34,849 bases of DNA from the IMG/VR virus record IMGVR_UViG_3300042446_000807, positions 1 through 34,849 of that record, one strand, 5' to 3'. Source of the stretch: a virus. The notes under the pieces were generated by a model. That model did not search any database and was not told the DNA's origin. It saw only the letters and a program-made list of their open reading frames with translations. This document shows, piece after piece, positions 19,508 through 27,215 of this stretch; positions within the stretch are counted from its first letter, which is position 1; every line of letters starts with the position of its first letter. A program made the translations under genes and the position numbers.

Positions 19508-20116
19508 ATGTATAATTTAGAAGAAAAATCAATAGCCAAAATAGTAGGTCATGTAAAAATAATTGATCCTGATACTGGCGAAGAAATATTAAACAAGAGA
19601 AATGCAATAAATTATGAAAATATGAGCATTTCTCTTGCTTATCTATTAGGCGGAACACAATCTGGTCTAGGGCAAATGTTTGGTATATCACAAATGGCAT
19701 TTGGAAATAGTGGTGTAGTAGTAGATTCTTTAGGAACTATCAACTACCAACCGCCGAATACAGGGACTACAACTGGGTCATTATATAATCAAACATATAG
19801 TAAACTAGTGGCAAATTTGGCATCTGCTAATCCAGAAAACAATATTTCAGTATTGCATACTGCGGGAACATCATATTCTGATATAGTGGTAACGTGCACT
19901 TTGGGATATAGTGAACCATTAGACCAAGATTCTACAGATTTATCTACCACATTTAATGGAAATTATATTTTTAATGAAATTGGACTACTTGAACCTAATA
20001 TAGATAGTATTACACAAGGTGCTACACTAACTCACATAGTATTTCATCCAGTTCAAAAAAGTGCAAATCGTAGAATTCAGGTTATATATACTATAAGAAT
20101 TTCAGTAGGATCATAA
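19508..20116 (+). CDS. Virion structural protein, baseplate/tail-fibre linked
   Basis: 202 residues from the ATG at 19508, chosen over an upstream in-frame GTG (19499) because AGGTGA sits just before the ATG. The protein reads MYNLEEKSIAKIVGHVKI, then a DPDTGEEIL turn, an AINYENMSISLAYLLGG helix, SQMAFGNSG, VTCTLGYSEP, a FNEIGLLEP motif and a VFHPVQKSANRRIQVIYTIRI terminal strand pattern. I recognise the IxxEIGL and TYTIRI pattern from structural proteins located just before tail fibre genes in marine T4-like phages, where it may connect fibres to the baseplate. I know no named T4 equivalent. It has its own late box and directly precedes the first fibre gene by three bases. Confidence 0.55.
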   Translation: MYNLEEKSIAKIVGHVKIIDPDTGEEILNKRNAINYENMSISLAYLLGGTQSGLGQMFGISQMAFGNSGVVVDSLGTINYQPPNTGTTTGSLYNQTYSKLVANLASANPENNISVLHTAGTSYSDIVVTCTLGYSEPLDQDSTDLSTTFNGNYIFNEIGLLEPNIDSITQGATLTHIVFHPVQKSANRRIQVIYTIRISVGS

Positions 20117-20119
20117 AAT

Positions 20120-21604
20120 ATGCCATATACAGTAAATTATACAAACCCAAGTAGAACGCCAATATCTATACTAGATACTACTGCTAATAATTCGACTTCG
20201 TTAACATTAATCGGAAAACAGTATGATCAATATGGAGAAGTCATAGCAGAAAATTTTGTAAAATTATTAGAAAATTTTTCTTATACATCTGCTCCAAATA
20301 ATCCAACACCCGGCCAAGTATGGCACGATTCTGGAAATAAGAAATTAAAAGTGTTTGATAATGCTGGTATATGGAAACCGTTGTCCGCAGTTTATACAGG
20401 AATAACATCGCCAGTTACTAATGCTGCACAAGCTAGTGGTGATTTATGGGCAAATACTGCTACTGGAGAAATATTTATTTACAATGGTAGTGCTTGGATA
20501 GAATTGGGCACACAAACTCAAAATACTGGATTAAGAACAACTAGTAGAATTGACAATAATACATCAGCAACTCATTATACCATAGAAGCAGTTAATGATA
20601 CTAAGACTGTTTTTGTTATTTCTACTGAAGATGGATGGACCCCTGCTGCTAGTGAAAAATTACCAGACAATTCTGTTATGAATTTGTCATATCCAATAAT
20701 ATACAAAGGCATAAATTTTGATATAACTGGTGCATATGGTGTGCACAATCTTTCTACTACTAGAATAAACGTTGGTCGTGGTAATGTTATATTGCAAAAT
20801 AATAGCTTTGATGCAGTCGATGGTGCAGGAATTACATTAAAAACTTCTGATAATCCGATTAACGGTAGTATTTTTTCGGTAAGAAGTTCTGGCGATACAA
20901 GCAGATTATGGGTAGGGCAAACTATTACCACCACAGGAAAAAATGACTTTTATGTTGGATTTGATGGATCAACTGGGCAAGAGTATGATGCAACAAAATA
21001 TAATATAATGTTGGGATTAGACGGAAATATTTCTGCAAAATCAATAACAGGAAATTGGATAGCCACATCTGCTGAATCAATTACCGGAACTATATCAAAT
21101 AAAATAGTAACTCCTTCTACTCTTAAAGCAGCAACAGATGCCAGAATAACAGCACATATATCTAGTGATGATTTATCTCGTGCAACACAGGCTGAAGCTA
21201 CTAGTTCTCTGGCTATAGCCAATATGGCAAATGATAAAGTTATGACACCTGCAAGAACAAGACAAGCCATTGAACAATATTCTCCTAGTATAGTTTTACA
21301 GCAAATAAATACTTATATGTCTGGTAGTTTAAATCCAAATGGATATCAACGTTTTGCAAATGGATTATTATTGCAATGGGGAAAGGCAACAGTTAGTGGG
21401 AATTCTTCCATAACAGTAACATTTACACAACCATACACATCTAACGAAACTGTTTTTGCAGTAATATCTACCCCAATCGGGACAACGGCGGGCGGTGGAA
21501 CAGAAGATTTTTGGGGAGTATTTAACATAACAAAAACTACTTTCGAACAACATACTAGATATGATGGAACCCGATCATTTTATTGGGTTTCTCTTGGTAT
21601 ATAA
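20120..21604 (+). CDS. Tail fibre protein A with gp53-like C-terminal domain
   Basis: 494 residues. The N-terminal about 90 residues (VNYTNPSRTPISI, YDQYGEVIAENFVKLLENF, APNNPTPGQVWHD) are the fibre-attachment module shared with the next two genes. Two GDLW/GQVW...Y...W units follow at about 65-130. A central domain at about 195-345 (INVGRGNVILQNN, GSIFSVRSSGDTSRLWVGQ, NKIVTPSTLKAATD) is shared only with fibre B. The C-terminus (GLLLQWGKATVSG ... FWGVFNITKTTF ... FYWVSLGI) matches the putative phage tail fibre gp53-like C-terminal domain, a receptor-binding tip fold. AGGA lies upstream of the ATG within the preceding gene end. Predicted role: trimeric fibre contacting the host surface. Confidence 0.8.
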   Translation: MPYTVNYTNPSRTPISILDTTANNSTSLTLIGKQYDQYGEVIAENFVKLLENFSYTSAPNNPTPGQVWHDSGNKKLKVFDNAGIWKPLSAVYTGITSPVTNAAQASGDLWANTATGEIFIYNGSAWIELGTQTQNTGLRTTSRIDNNTSATHYTIEAVNDTKTVFVISTEDGWTPAASEKLPDNSVMNLSYPIIYKGINFDITGAYGVHNLSTTRINVGRGNVILQNNSFDAVDGAGITLKTSDNPINGSIFSVRSSGDTSRLWVGQTITTTGKNDFYVGFDGSTGQEYDATKYNIMLGLDGNISAKSITGNWIATSAESITGTISNKIVTPSTLKAATDARITAHISSDDLSRATQAEATSSLAIANMANDKVMTPARTRQAIEQYSPSIVLQQINTYMSGSLNPNGYQRFANGLLLQWGKATVSGNSSITVTFTQPYTSNETVFAVISTPIGTTAGGGTEDFWGVFNITKTTFEQHTRYDGTRSFYWVSLGI

Positions 21605-21607
21605 ATA
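21600..21607 (+). promoter_or_regulatory. T4-type late promoter box (TATAAATA)
   Basis: Exact TATAAATA overlapping the stop codon of fibre A. The predicted transcript start near 21613 lies just before the AAAGGA ribosome site of fibre B (ATG 21624). Same geometry as the box at 19474. Confidence 0.6.
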
Positions 21608-21623
21608 GTATAAAGGAAAAAAA

Positions 21624-23192
21624 ATGTCTTATAATGTAAATTATTCCGATAATACCAAGTCTCCTCTAATTGTAGACGATAATTCTGTTAATTCTCAAAC
21701 TAGTGTAAATTTAGTTGGAAGAAAATATTCTCGATATGGAGAAGCAATATCTGAAAACTTTCTTCATCTTTTAGAAAATTTTGCTAATGGTACTGCACCA
21801 CAATCTCCAATTGAGGGACAATTATGGTATGATAAAACAAATAATATAATGAAATATTATACTAAAAATAATAAGTGGCAGTCATTCTCGAATATATTCA
21901 CAACTAATGAACAGCCTCTTAATGTCGATAGCAGAGTAGGGGATATATGGGTTAAGCCTTCAACTGGAAAAATACATTTTTATAACAATAATGAATGGAC
22001 AGAATTAGGTAGCAGCACTACTGTAATAATTAATGAATCTGGTGGTTCTTCTACTCCAACTCCCACCATAGTTAGTAATGGTATTGCTACTAAAACTCGA
22101 AAAGACACTCAAGGAAATTCTCATGTAACTTTAGAATTTATAGTAAATTCAAAAACAGTTTCTATTATTTCATCAGATGATGCATCGTGGATTCCTGCCA
22201 GCGTAGGTATAAATTCAGAATATCTAGAAGGCAGTTCAACGGTATTATTGGTAAGTCAGTTTCCATCAATTAAAAAAGGTATAAACTTAAATCCATCGGG
22301 AACAACAAAATATAATTTACATAATTATATTATATCAGAACTTGGTCCAGTAAAAATAAATGTTGGCCGAGGCGATGTATATATTGAAGAAAATCAATAT
22401 GATAATTTTAATGGTGCGGGATTAACAATACGAACTTCGTCAAATCCAGTAGAAGGAAGTATTTTTTCAGTAAGAAGTTTTAATAATACAAGTAGATTAT
22501 GGGTAGGACAAAATATCACATCAGTTCCGTCTAACGATTTTGGTGTTGGATTAGATGGAATATTAGGTGAAGAATATAAAGATTTATATAATATAAAACT
22601 TACTACTACAGGAACCATATATGCAAAATTTGCTGGTGGAGATTGGCTTGCAACCGAACAAGAAGCAAAAACAGGATCAATAACAAATAAATTAATGACA
22701 CCAGCTACTACCAAACAGTTAGTTGACACTTATAATTTTGTTCCTTCTGGTGCAATTATGGCATTTGCTATGGAAACAATTCCTACTGGATGGTTAAAAT
22801 GTGACGGAAGTTCAAGATTGCGTTCTGCCTATCCTTTACTTTTTGCAGCAATAAATACATTATATGGTCAAGGTAGTAGTAGTAATTCAACTACATTTAA
22901 TTTGCCAGATTTTCGTGGTGCTTTCTTAAGAGGAAAAGATGATGGAAGAGGACTTGATCCAAATAGAAATTTTGGTAGTTATCAAGAAGATGAATTCAAA
23001 TCGCATACTCATAAAATAACAGATACATCTAGCGGATCAAATGGAGATATGAATAATAGCTTTGATACTTCAGAGAATCTCAACCAAGGACAACCTGGTG
23101 ATCCTAGCAGACCATATGTAGAAACTACTGCATCTGGTGGAATTGAAACAAGACCTAAAAACTATGCAATAGTATATTGTATTAAAGAATAA
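21624..23192 (+). CDS. Tail fibre protein B with phage tail collar domain
   Basis: 522 residues. The N-terminal attachment module (YNVNYSDNTKSPLIV, YSRYGEAISENFLHLLENF, GQLWYDKTNN) and the central INVGRGDV...GSIFSVRSFNNTSRLWVGQ domain are paralogous to fibre A. The tip differs: VPSGAIMAFAMETIPTGWLKCDGS, a YPLLFAAINTLYG helix, and FNLPDFRGAFLRG are the phage tail collar domain, followed by a loop with HTHKI and a terminal Y-A-I-V-Y-C-I-K-E strand. Such tips are found on short tail fibres (T4 gp12 type), where HxH clusters can bind metal; here the H-T-H is at about 459-461. Own late promoter box and a strong AAAGGA site. Probably an adhesin for a different receptor than fibre A. Confidence 0.85.
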   Translation: MSYNVNYSDNTKSPLIVDDNSVNSQTSVNLVGRKYSRYGEAISENFLHLLENFANGTAPQSPIEGQLWYDKTNNIMKYYTKNNKWQSFSNIFTTNEQPLNVDSRVGDIWVKPSTGKIHFYNNNEWTELGSSTTVIINESGGSSTPTPTIVSNGIATKTRKDTQGNSHVTLEFIVNSKTVSIISSDDASWIPASVGINSEYLEGSSTVLLVSQFPSIKKGINLNPSGTTKYNLHNYIISELGPVKINVGRGDVYIEENQYDNFNGAGLTIRTSSNPVEGSIFSVRSFNNTSRLWVGQNITSVPSNDFGVGLDGILGEEYKDLYNIKLTTTGTIYAKFAGGDWLATEQEAKTGSITNKLMTPATTKQLVDTYNFVPSGAIMAFAMETIPTGWLKCDGSSRLRSAYPLLFAAINTLYGQGSSSNSTTFNLPDFRGAFLRGKDDGRGLDPNRNFGSYQEDEFKSHTHKITDTSSGSNGDMNNSFDTSENLNQGQPGDPSRPYVETTASGGIETRPKNYAIVYCIKE

Positions 23193-23210
23193 GAATATAA
23201 GGATCAATAC

Positions 23211-25343
23211 ATGACATATAGAGTTAACTATACGGACGACACTAAATCCCCAATAATAGTGCAAGATGGCGATGTTGACACCACTACTAATATAGGTATG
23301 GTTGGTAGAGGATATACTGGATTTGGAGAAGTTGTTGCTGAAAATTTCTTACATTTGTTAGAAAACTTTGCAGATGAAACACCTCCATCACGTCCAGTTG
23401 AGGGACAAATATGGTATAACAATGCTAATTCTTCAATGTATTACTACACTGTTGCAGAAACATGGAAAAAAGTAGGAAATGTAAGATCAGAAACATTTGA
23501 ACCTATAATAAATGATGGAGAAGTAAATGGAGATTTTTGGCTACATACTACCAAAAATGATCTTTACATGTTTAGTAGCCCAAATTGGGTTTTAATGACT
23601 AATGGTGATATAAGCACAAAAATATATTCTAGAACAAGAAAAGACAACGCAACTCCTATCGGAATACATAAAACTTTAGAAGTAGTTGTTAATAATAAAG
23701 TTGTTGCTGTATTTTCTAGTGATATAGCACCATGGACTCCAAATTCTACCGGAACCAATGCAGAAATTCTAGATGATGGTTTTACTCCTATGGTTAATGT
23801 TTATAATTCAATAAAATTAGGCATAAATCTTATAGATAGAAAAACAATATCAGAAGTAACAGTTTCTACCTCTAATCCAACTACACAAACCACTAGTCAA
23901 TATGTGCGTGAAGGTGACATGTGGATAAATAAAAATTCAAATAGATTATTCACATATACTACGAATGCGTGGCAACGAGTTAATAATTATGTAAAAGTTC
24001 GTGCCGCTGTTCCTGTAGTAGAAAATGATGAACAAACTGGTGATCTTTGGATTAATACATTAACAGACAGTATACATTATTATAATACTGCAAATAGTGC
24101 ATGGGAAATATTAACACCAAATACGACATTTGCTATTACATCGCCTACTATAGCAAATGTCAAAAATACTGGAGATTTTTGGATTAATACTGTTACTCAA
24201 CAATTATTTTCATATAATGGAAATCAGTGGATTAATTTGTCGTTCCAAGAAACAGGAACATTTATTATAACTAAAGACAGGTTAGATATTAATAATGTGT
24301 TACATAAAACATTAGAAACCATAGTTGGAGGAAAAACATTATCAGTATCTTGTGGCGATAACTCGACTTGGGTTCCAAATCAATCAGAACTATTATATGA
24401 AGGTGGCATATACGCTCAGAAATTTTTAAAAATAGTTCCTGGAGAAAATATGTCAAATGAAGTTGGTGAGATTATTATAACTACTACACCAGGCGATGCT
24501 CCTGCTGCTGCAGTAGAATATGATATATGGAAAAATTATGGATTGGTCCCTGCTTCTAGAATAAAAGTAAGAACGACTTCTGCTTGGATTACCCCACCAC
24601 GCATTACAAATAGTGATACTGAACCAACCTCCCCAGCCCCAGCTAAATACGATGTATGGATAACTTTGTCTCGTTACATAATAAAAGTTTATAATGGAAC
24701 TACATGGATATATCCAACTACTATTTACGAAAATGGAACTACCTCTGCCAGTTCAACAAGTGATAATAAAATATTCAACGGTATTGCCGCAAAACAAGCA
24801 ATATCAGGCTCTATGGTAATAGACTATTTAGAAACTACGGTAAGCACAAATTTATATGAGTCAACTTACTTAGATGGTGAAGAGGTTAAAACAACAACAT
24901 CCGTCGCAGGGGCGTTAGTTTATTTAGATCAAAGGCAATGGAGACCTGTCATAAAAGGAAATATTGTTGTTCGAATGACTATGACTGGATTAACTGGATA
25001 TGAATATGAAGTCCATCGTTCCCCAATCGACGCAAACGGAAATGCGTTAGATAGTGGCAGAGTAGCCTACGAAACTTGGTCTACTAGCACTCCAGTTTCT
25101 GGAATTCAGACTTTAGTAATACCATTTATAGATGTAATTTCAGTATATCTACCAAGCTATTATCCAACTAATTTGGTAGGACCATATGAGGTAGTATACA
25201 GGCTACGAATGAAAAAGACTGGGACTTCGTTGAAAACAAAGATGGTTTCTATAGATTTACAACCATTATACGTTACTCCTGACAGTGTTGTTAGTGTCGG
25301 AAATGGCGACTTAGATTTATATCTAAACAATTATATATTATAA
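23211..25343 (+). CDS. Tail fibre protein C with expanded GDxW repeats and unknown tip
   Basis: 710 residues. It starts with the same attachment module (YRVNYTDDTKSPIIV, YTGFGEVVAENFLHLLENF). It then carries seven copies of a short unit of the form G-D-x-W-(I/L)-N/H-T ... Y ... W, at about 65-86, 107-128, 235-257, 277-300, 321-342, 437-461 and 480-501, where fibres A and B have two. A second module (HKTLE...V...K...W-x-P-N) is duplicated at 142-181 and 354-393. The INVGRG/SVRS/LWVGQ domain of A and B is absent. Residues about 510-710 form a C-terminal region unlike either sister and unlike a collar domain. I infer a longer fibre with an unrecognised receptor-binding end. An AAGGA site lies upstream. 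Confidence 0.72.
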   Translation: MTYRVNYTDDTKSPIIVQDGDVDTTTNIGMVGRGYTGFGEVVAENFLHLLENFADETPPSRPVEGQIWYNNANSSMYYYTVAETWKKVGNVRSETFEPIINDGEVNGDFWLHTTKNDLYMFSSPNWVLMTNGDISTKIYSRTRKDNATPIGIHKTLEVVVNNKVVAVFSSDIAPWTPNSTGTNAEILDDGFTPMVNVYNSIKLGINLIDRKTISEVTVSTSNPTTQTTSQYVREGDMWINKNSNRLFTYTTNAWQRVNNYVKVRAAVPVVENDEQTGDLWINTLTDSIHYYNTANSAWEILTPNTTFAITSPTIANVKNTGDFWINTVTQQLFSYNGNQWINLSFQETGTFIITKDRLDINNVLHKTLETIVGGKTLSVSCGDNSTWVPNQSELLYEGGIYAQKFLKIVPGENMSNEVGEIIITTTPGDAPAAAVEYDIWKNYGLVPASRIKVRTTSAWITPPRITNSDTEPTSPAPAKYDVWITLSRYIIKVYNGTTWIYPTTIYENGTTSASSTSDNKIFNGIAAKQAISGSMVIDYLETTVSTNLYESTYLDGEEVKTTTSVAGALVYLDQRQWRPVIKGNIVVRMTMTGLTGYEYEVHRSPIDANGNALDSGRVAYETWSTSTPVSGIQTLVIPFIDVISVYLPSYYPTNLVGPYEVVYRLRMKKTGTSLKTKMVSIDLQPLYVTPDSVVSVGNGDLDLYLNNYIL

Positions 25344-25354
25344 AAGGAAAAAAA

Positions 25355-25747
25355 ATGTTAGAATTTTATGCATATAGTAAAACAAACGGAAAAATTGGAA
25401 ATTCTGGATATTTTTCTCAAGGGTTTTCGCCAGTCTTACGAGAAAATCAAAAAATCATTTTAGGAAAACGTGCATCACCAGAGCAATATCATGATCTAGA
25501 TACCGACAAATTGACACCACGACCAACGTTAAATATAGATGATATTACCCTAATAGTTGATCAAGAATATAATCCACCAAATATACCATCGGGAACTATA
25601 GTGAATGTAGATGACGAAGATGTTGGGATAGTGGATAATACTGGACTTATTTTGGTTTTCCCTGTTGCAAAAACTTATAAATTACAATTAAAGCCACCAT
25701 TCCCATATTTTGAAAAAACTATAACAATAGAGGTTATTACAGAATGA
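25355..25747 (+). CDS. Small tail-fibre-linked protein, function unknown
   Basis: 130 residues with a strong AAAGGAAAA site seven to eight bases before the ATG. The protein is beta-rich, begins MLEFYAYSKTNGKIGNSGYFS, has LTPRPTLNIDD in the middle, and ends with FPVAKTYKLQLKPPFPYFEK and a terminal strand. No signal peptide, membrane segment or catalytic motif is visible. It follows fibre C by eleven bases and overlaps the next start as ATGA. The position suggests a fibre accessory, chaperone or cap protein, by context only. Confidence 0.5.
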   Translation: MLEFYAYSKTNGKIGNSGYFSQGFSPVLRENQKIILGKRASPEQYHDLDTDKLTPRPTLNIDDITLIVDQEYNPPNIPSGTIVNVDDEDVGIVDNTGLILVFPVAKTYKLQLKPPFPYFEKTITIEVITE

Positions 25748-25938
25748 CTAAAATAATTATTAACAAACAAAAAGTCATAGACAAACAAATAGTCGAATTA
25801 AAAAAATTAAGAAATATTGCTTATATAAACGAAGCTGATCCAATATTTTTTAAATCACAACGTGGAGAAGCTACGGTAGCAGAGTGGCAAGCTAAAATAG
25901 AAGAAATAAAACAAAGATATCCATATCCGGGAGAATAA
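25744..25938 (+). CDS. Short conserved phage protein (64 aa) after tail fibre genes
   Basis: 64 residues, start overlapping the previous stop by four bases (ATGA). An N-terminal lysine-rich helix (KVIDKQIVELKKLRNIAY) is followed by EADPIFFKSQRGE and a WQAKIEEIKQRYPYP ending. I recognise the EADPxFFKxQRGE...W...I...RYP pattern from short ORFs beside tail fibre genes in other phages, where they have no assigned function. Its last codons (GGAGAATAA) also provide the ribosome site for the endolysin. A fibre-assembly role is possible but unproven. Confidence 0.5.
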   Translation: MTKIIINKQKVIDKQIVELKKLRNIAYINEADPIFFKSQRGEATVAEWQAKIEEIKQRYPYPGE

Positions 25939-25944
25939 TAATTA

Positions 25945-26823
25945 ATGTTAGAATTAACAGTAAGTCAACTATCTAGTATACTACCAAACAATAGAGAAAT
26001 TAATCAATGGTATGAAGCCATGATAAAAATATTGCCAAAATATAACATAACAACTGATAAAAGATTGGCTGCATTTTTATCACAAACTAGTCATGAAAGC
26101 TTAGATTATACGGTTTTATCAGAAAATTTAAACTATAGTGCAACTGGATTGAACACCGTATTTTTTAAGTATTTTAAAAATGCCGGAAGGGATGCAAATC
26201 AATATGCTAGACAGCCTGAAAAGATAGCAAATGTTGTATATGATGATGCAAATAGAACTAATAAACTAGGAAATACTGCACAAGGAGACGGATGGAAATA
26301 TCGCGGTCGTGGTATAATCCAGCTTACTGGCAAAAATAATTATATTGCTTTTGCTAAAGATATTGGCATGACGCTAGACGAAGCAGTTGATTATGTACAA
26401 ACTAAAGAAGGTGCATTAGAAAGTGCGGCTTGGTTTTGGAAAGAAAGAAATATAAATCTTGTCGCAGACACTGGAGATGTTGTTGCTGTTACTAAATTAG
26501 TAAATGGTGGCACACATGGACTAGCAGATAGAACTACTAGATACAATCGTATTATAAAAATATTAAATTCCAGCAATGTTCAAAGTCATGTGATTGATGA
26601 AGAAAAAGTAGAACCTGTAGTAGCAAAAAATAAATTACCAATTATAAAATTAGGTAGCAATGGTGAAGCTGTATCAAGAGTTCAATTATATTTAAAAATT
26701 CCAGTAACTGGAATTTTTGATAAAAATACACATGATTCTATTGTTAAATGGCAAAAATATAACGGATTATCGGCTGATGGTGTTGTTGGACCCAACACTT
26801 ATAAAAAAATGAATATATCTTAA
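25945..26823 (+). CDS. Endolysin: GH19 chitinase-like muramidase with peptidoglycan-binding domain
   Basis: 292 residues. The GH19 catalytic domain spans about 1-210: the helix FLSQTSHESLDY places catalytic Glu at E51, LSENLNYS gives the second acidic residue (E60), and WKYRGRGIIQLTGKNNY (about 117-133) and AAWFW-type segments complete the family pattern. Residues about 234-291 form a PG_binding_1 domain (IKLGSNGEAVSRVQLYL ... GIFDKNTHDSIVKWQK ... DGVVGPNTYKKM). It would cut glycan strands of peptidoglycan for host lysis. No signal peptide is present, so export needs a holin; none is recognised in this window. GGAG lies upstream in the preceding gene. An intergenic promoter follows the stop. 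Confidence 0.9.
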   Translation: MLELTVSQLSSILPNNREINQWYEAMIKILPKYNITTDKRLAAFLSQTSHESLDYTVLSENLNYSATGLNTVFFKYFKNAGRDANQYARQPEKIANVVYDDANRTNKLGNTAQGDGWKYRGRGIIQLTGKNNYIAFAKDIGMTLDEAVDYVQTKEGALESAAWFWKERNINLVADTGDVVAVTKLVNGGTHGLADRTTRYNRIIKILNSSNVQSHVIDEEKVEPVVAKNKLPIIKLGSNGEAVSRVQLYLKIPVTGIFDKNTHDSIVKWQKYNGLSADGVVGPNTYKKMNIS

Positions 26824-26832
26824 CGATAACTC

Positions 26833-26861
26833 TTGACATCTGTGCGATTCTTGTATATAGT
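26833..26861 (+). promoter_or_regulatory. Sigma70-type promoter for dsbA
   Basis: TTGACA at 26833-26838, exactly 17 bases, then TATAGT at 26856-26861. Predicted start near 26868, 27 bases before the ATG of dsbA. Near-consensus for the host housekeeping RNA polymerase, as expected of an early or middle phage promoter. Confidence 0.8.
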
Positions 26862-26894
26862 TTACTTACATTATGAAATATAACGGAGACATAT

Positions 26895-27149
26895 ATGACC
26901 AGAGTTTTTTCTGACGTTGAGAGAACAAAAATTAAGCAAATAATTACTGAAGGTGTTCATGTTACGAATGAAATAGAAGCACTTAGAGGTGGCTTAAACG
27001 ATACTGTAAAGGCAGTTGCTGAAGAACTAGATATTAAACCAGCATTGCTGAAAAAAGCAATCAGAATTGCTGCAAAAGCAAATCGCGAAAAACAGCGAGA
27101 AGAATTTGATGAGCTAGAAGCGATACTAGAATCTGTATCATTGGGTTAA
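26895..27149 (+). CDS. dsbA: DsbA-like double-stranded DNA-binding protein
   Basis: 84 residues, mostly helical. It has a DTVKAVAEELDIKPALLKKAIRI segment followed by a charged helix KANREKQREEFDELEAIL. This is the pattern of T4 DsbA and its short relatives in marine T4-like phages. T4 DsbA binds dsDNA, with a preference near late promoters, and modulates late transcription. A GGAG site lies eleven bases before the ATG. The gene stands alone between a sigma70-like promoter and a strong terminator, so it is probably made early and at a high level. The match rests on the C-terminal half; the N-terminus is divergent. Confidence 0.75.
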   Translation: MTRVFSDVERTKIKQIITEGVHVTNEIEALRGGLNDTVKAVAEELDIKPALLKKAIRIAAKANREKQREEFDELEAILESVSLG

Positions 27150-27169
27150 TTAAAAACTCATAATAAATC

Positions 27170-27197
27170 AAAACGGGCATACAAGTGCCCGTTTTTT
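27170..27197 (+). terminator. Rho-independent terminator after dsbA
   Basis: Perfect hairpin AAAACGGGCA / TGCCCGTTTT (27170-27179 with 27186-27195), loop TACAAG, merging into a T run to 27197. It sits 20 bases after the dsbA stop and only seven bases before the gp43 ribosome site. Confidence 0.88.
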
Positions 27198-27203
27198 ATT
27201 CAC

Positions 27204-27210
27204 AGGAGAA
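27204..27210 (+). promoter_or_regulatory. Ribosome binding site AGGAGAA supporting a TTG start for gp43
   Basis: AGGAGAA lies five bases before TTG at 27216. No in-frame ATG or GTG lies close by, and the protein N-terminus starting at this TTG has the expected polymerase length. Confidence 0.7.
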
Positions 27211-27215
27211 GATAT

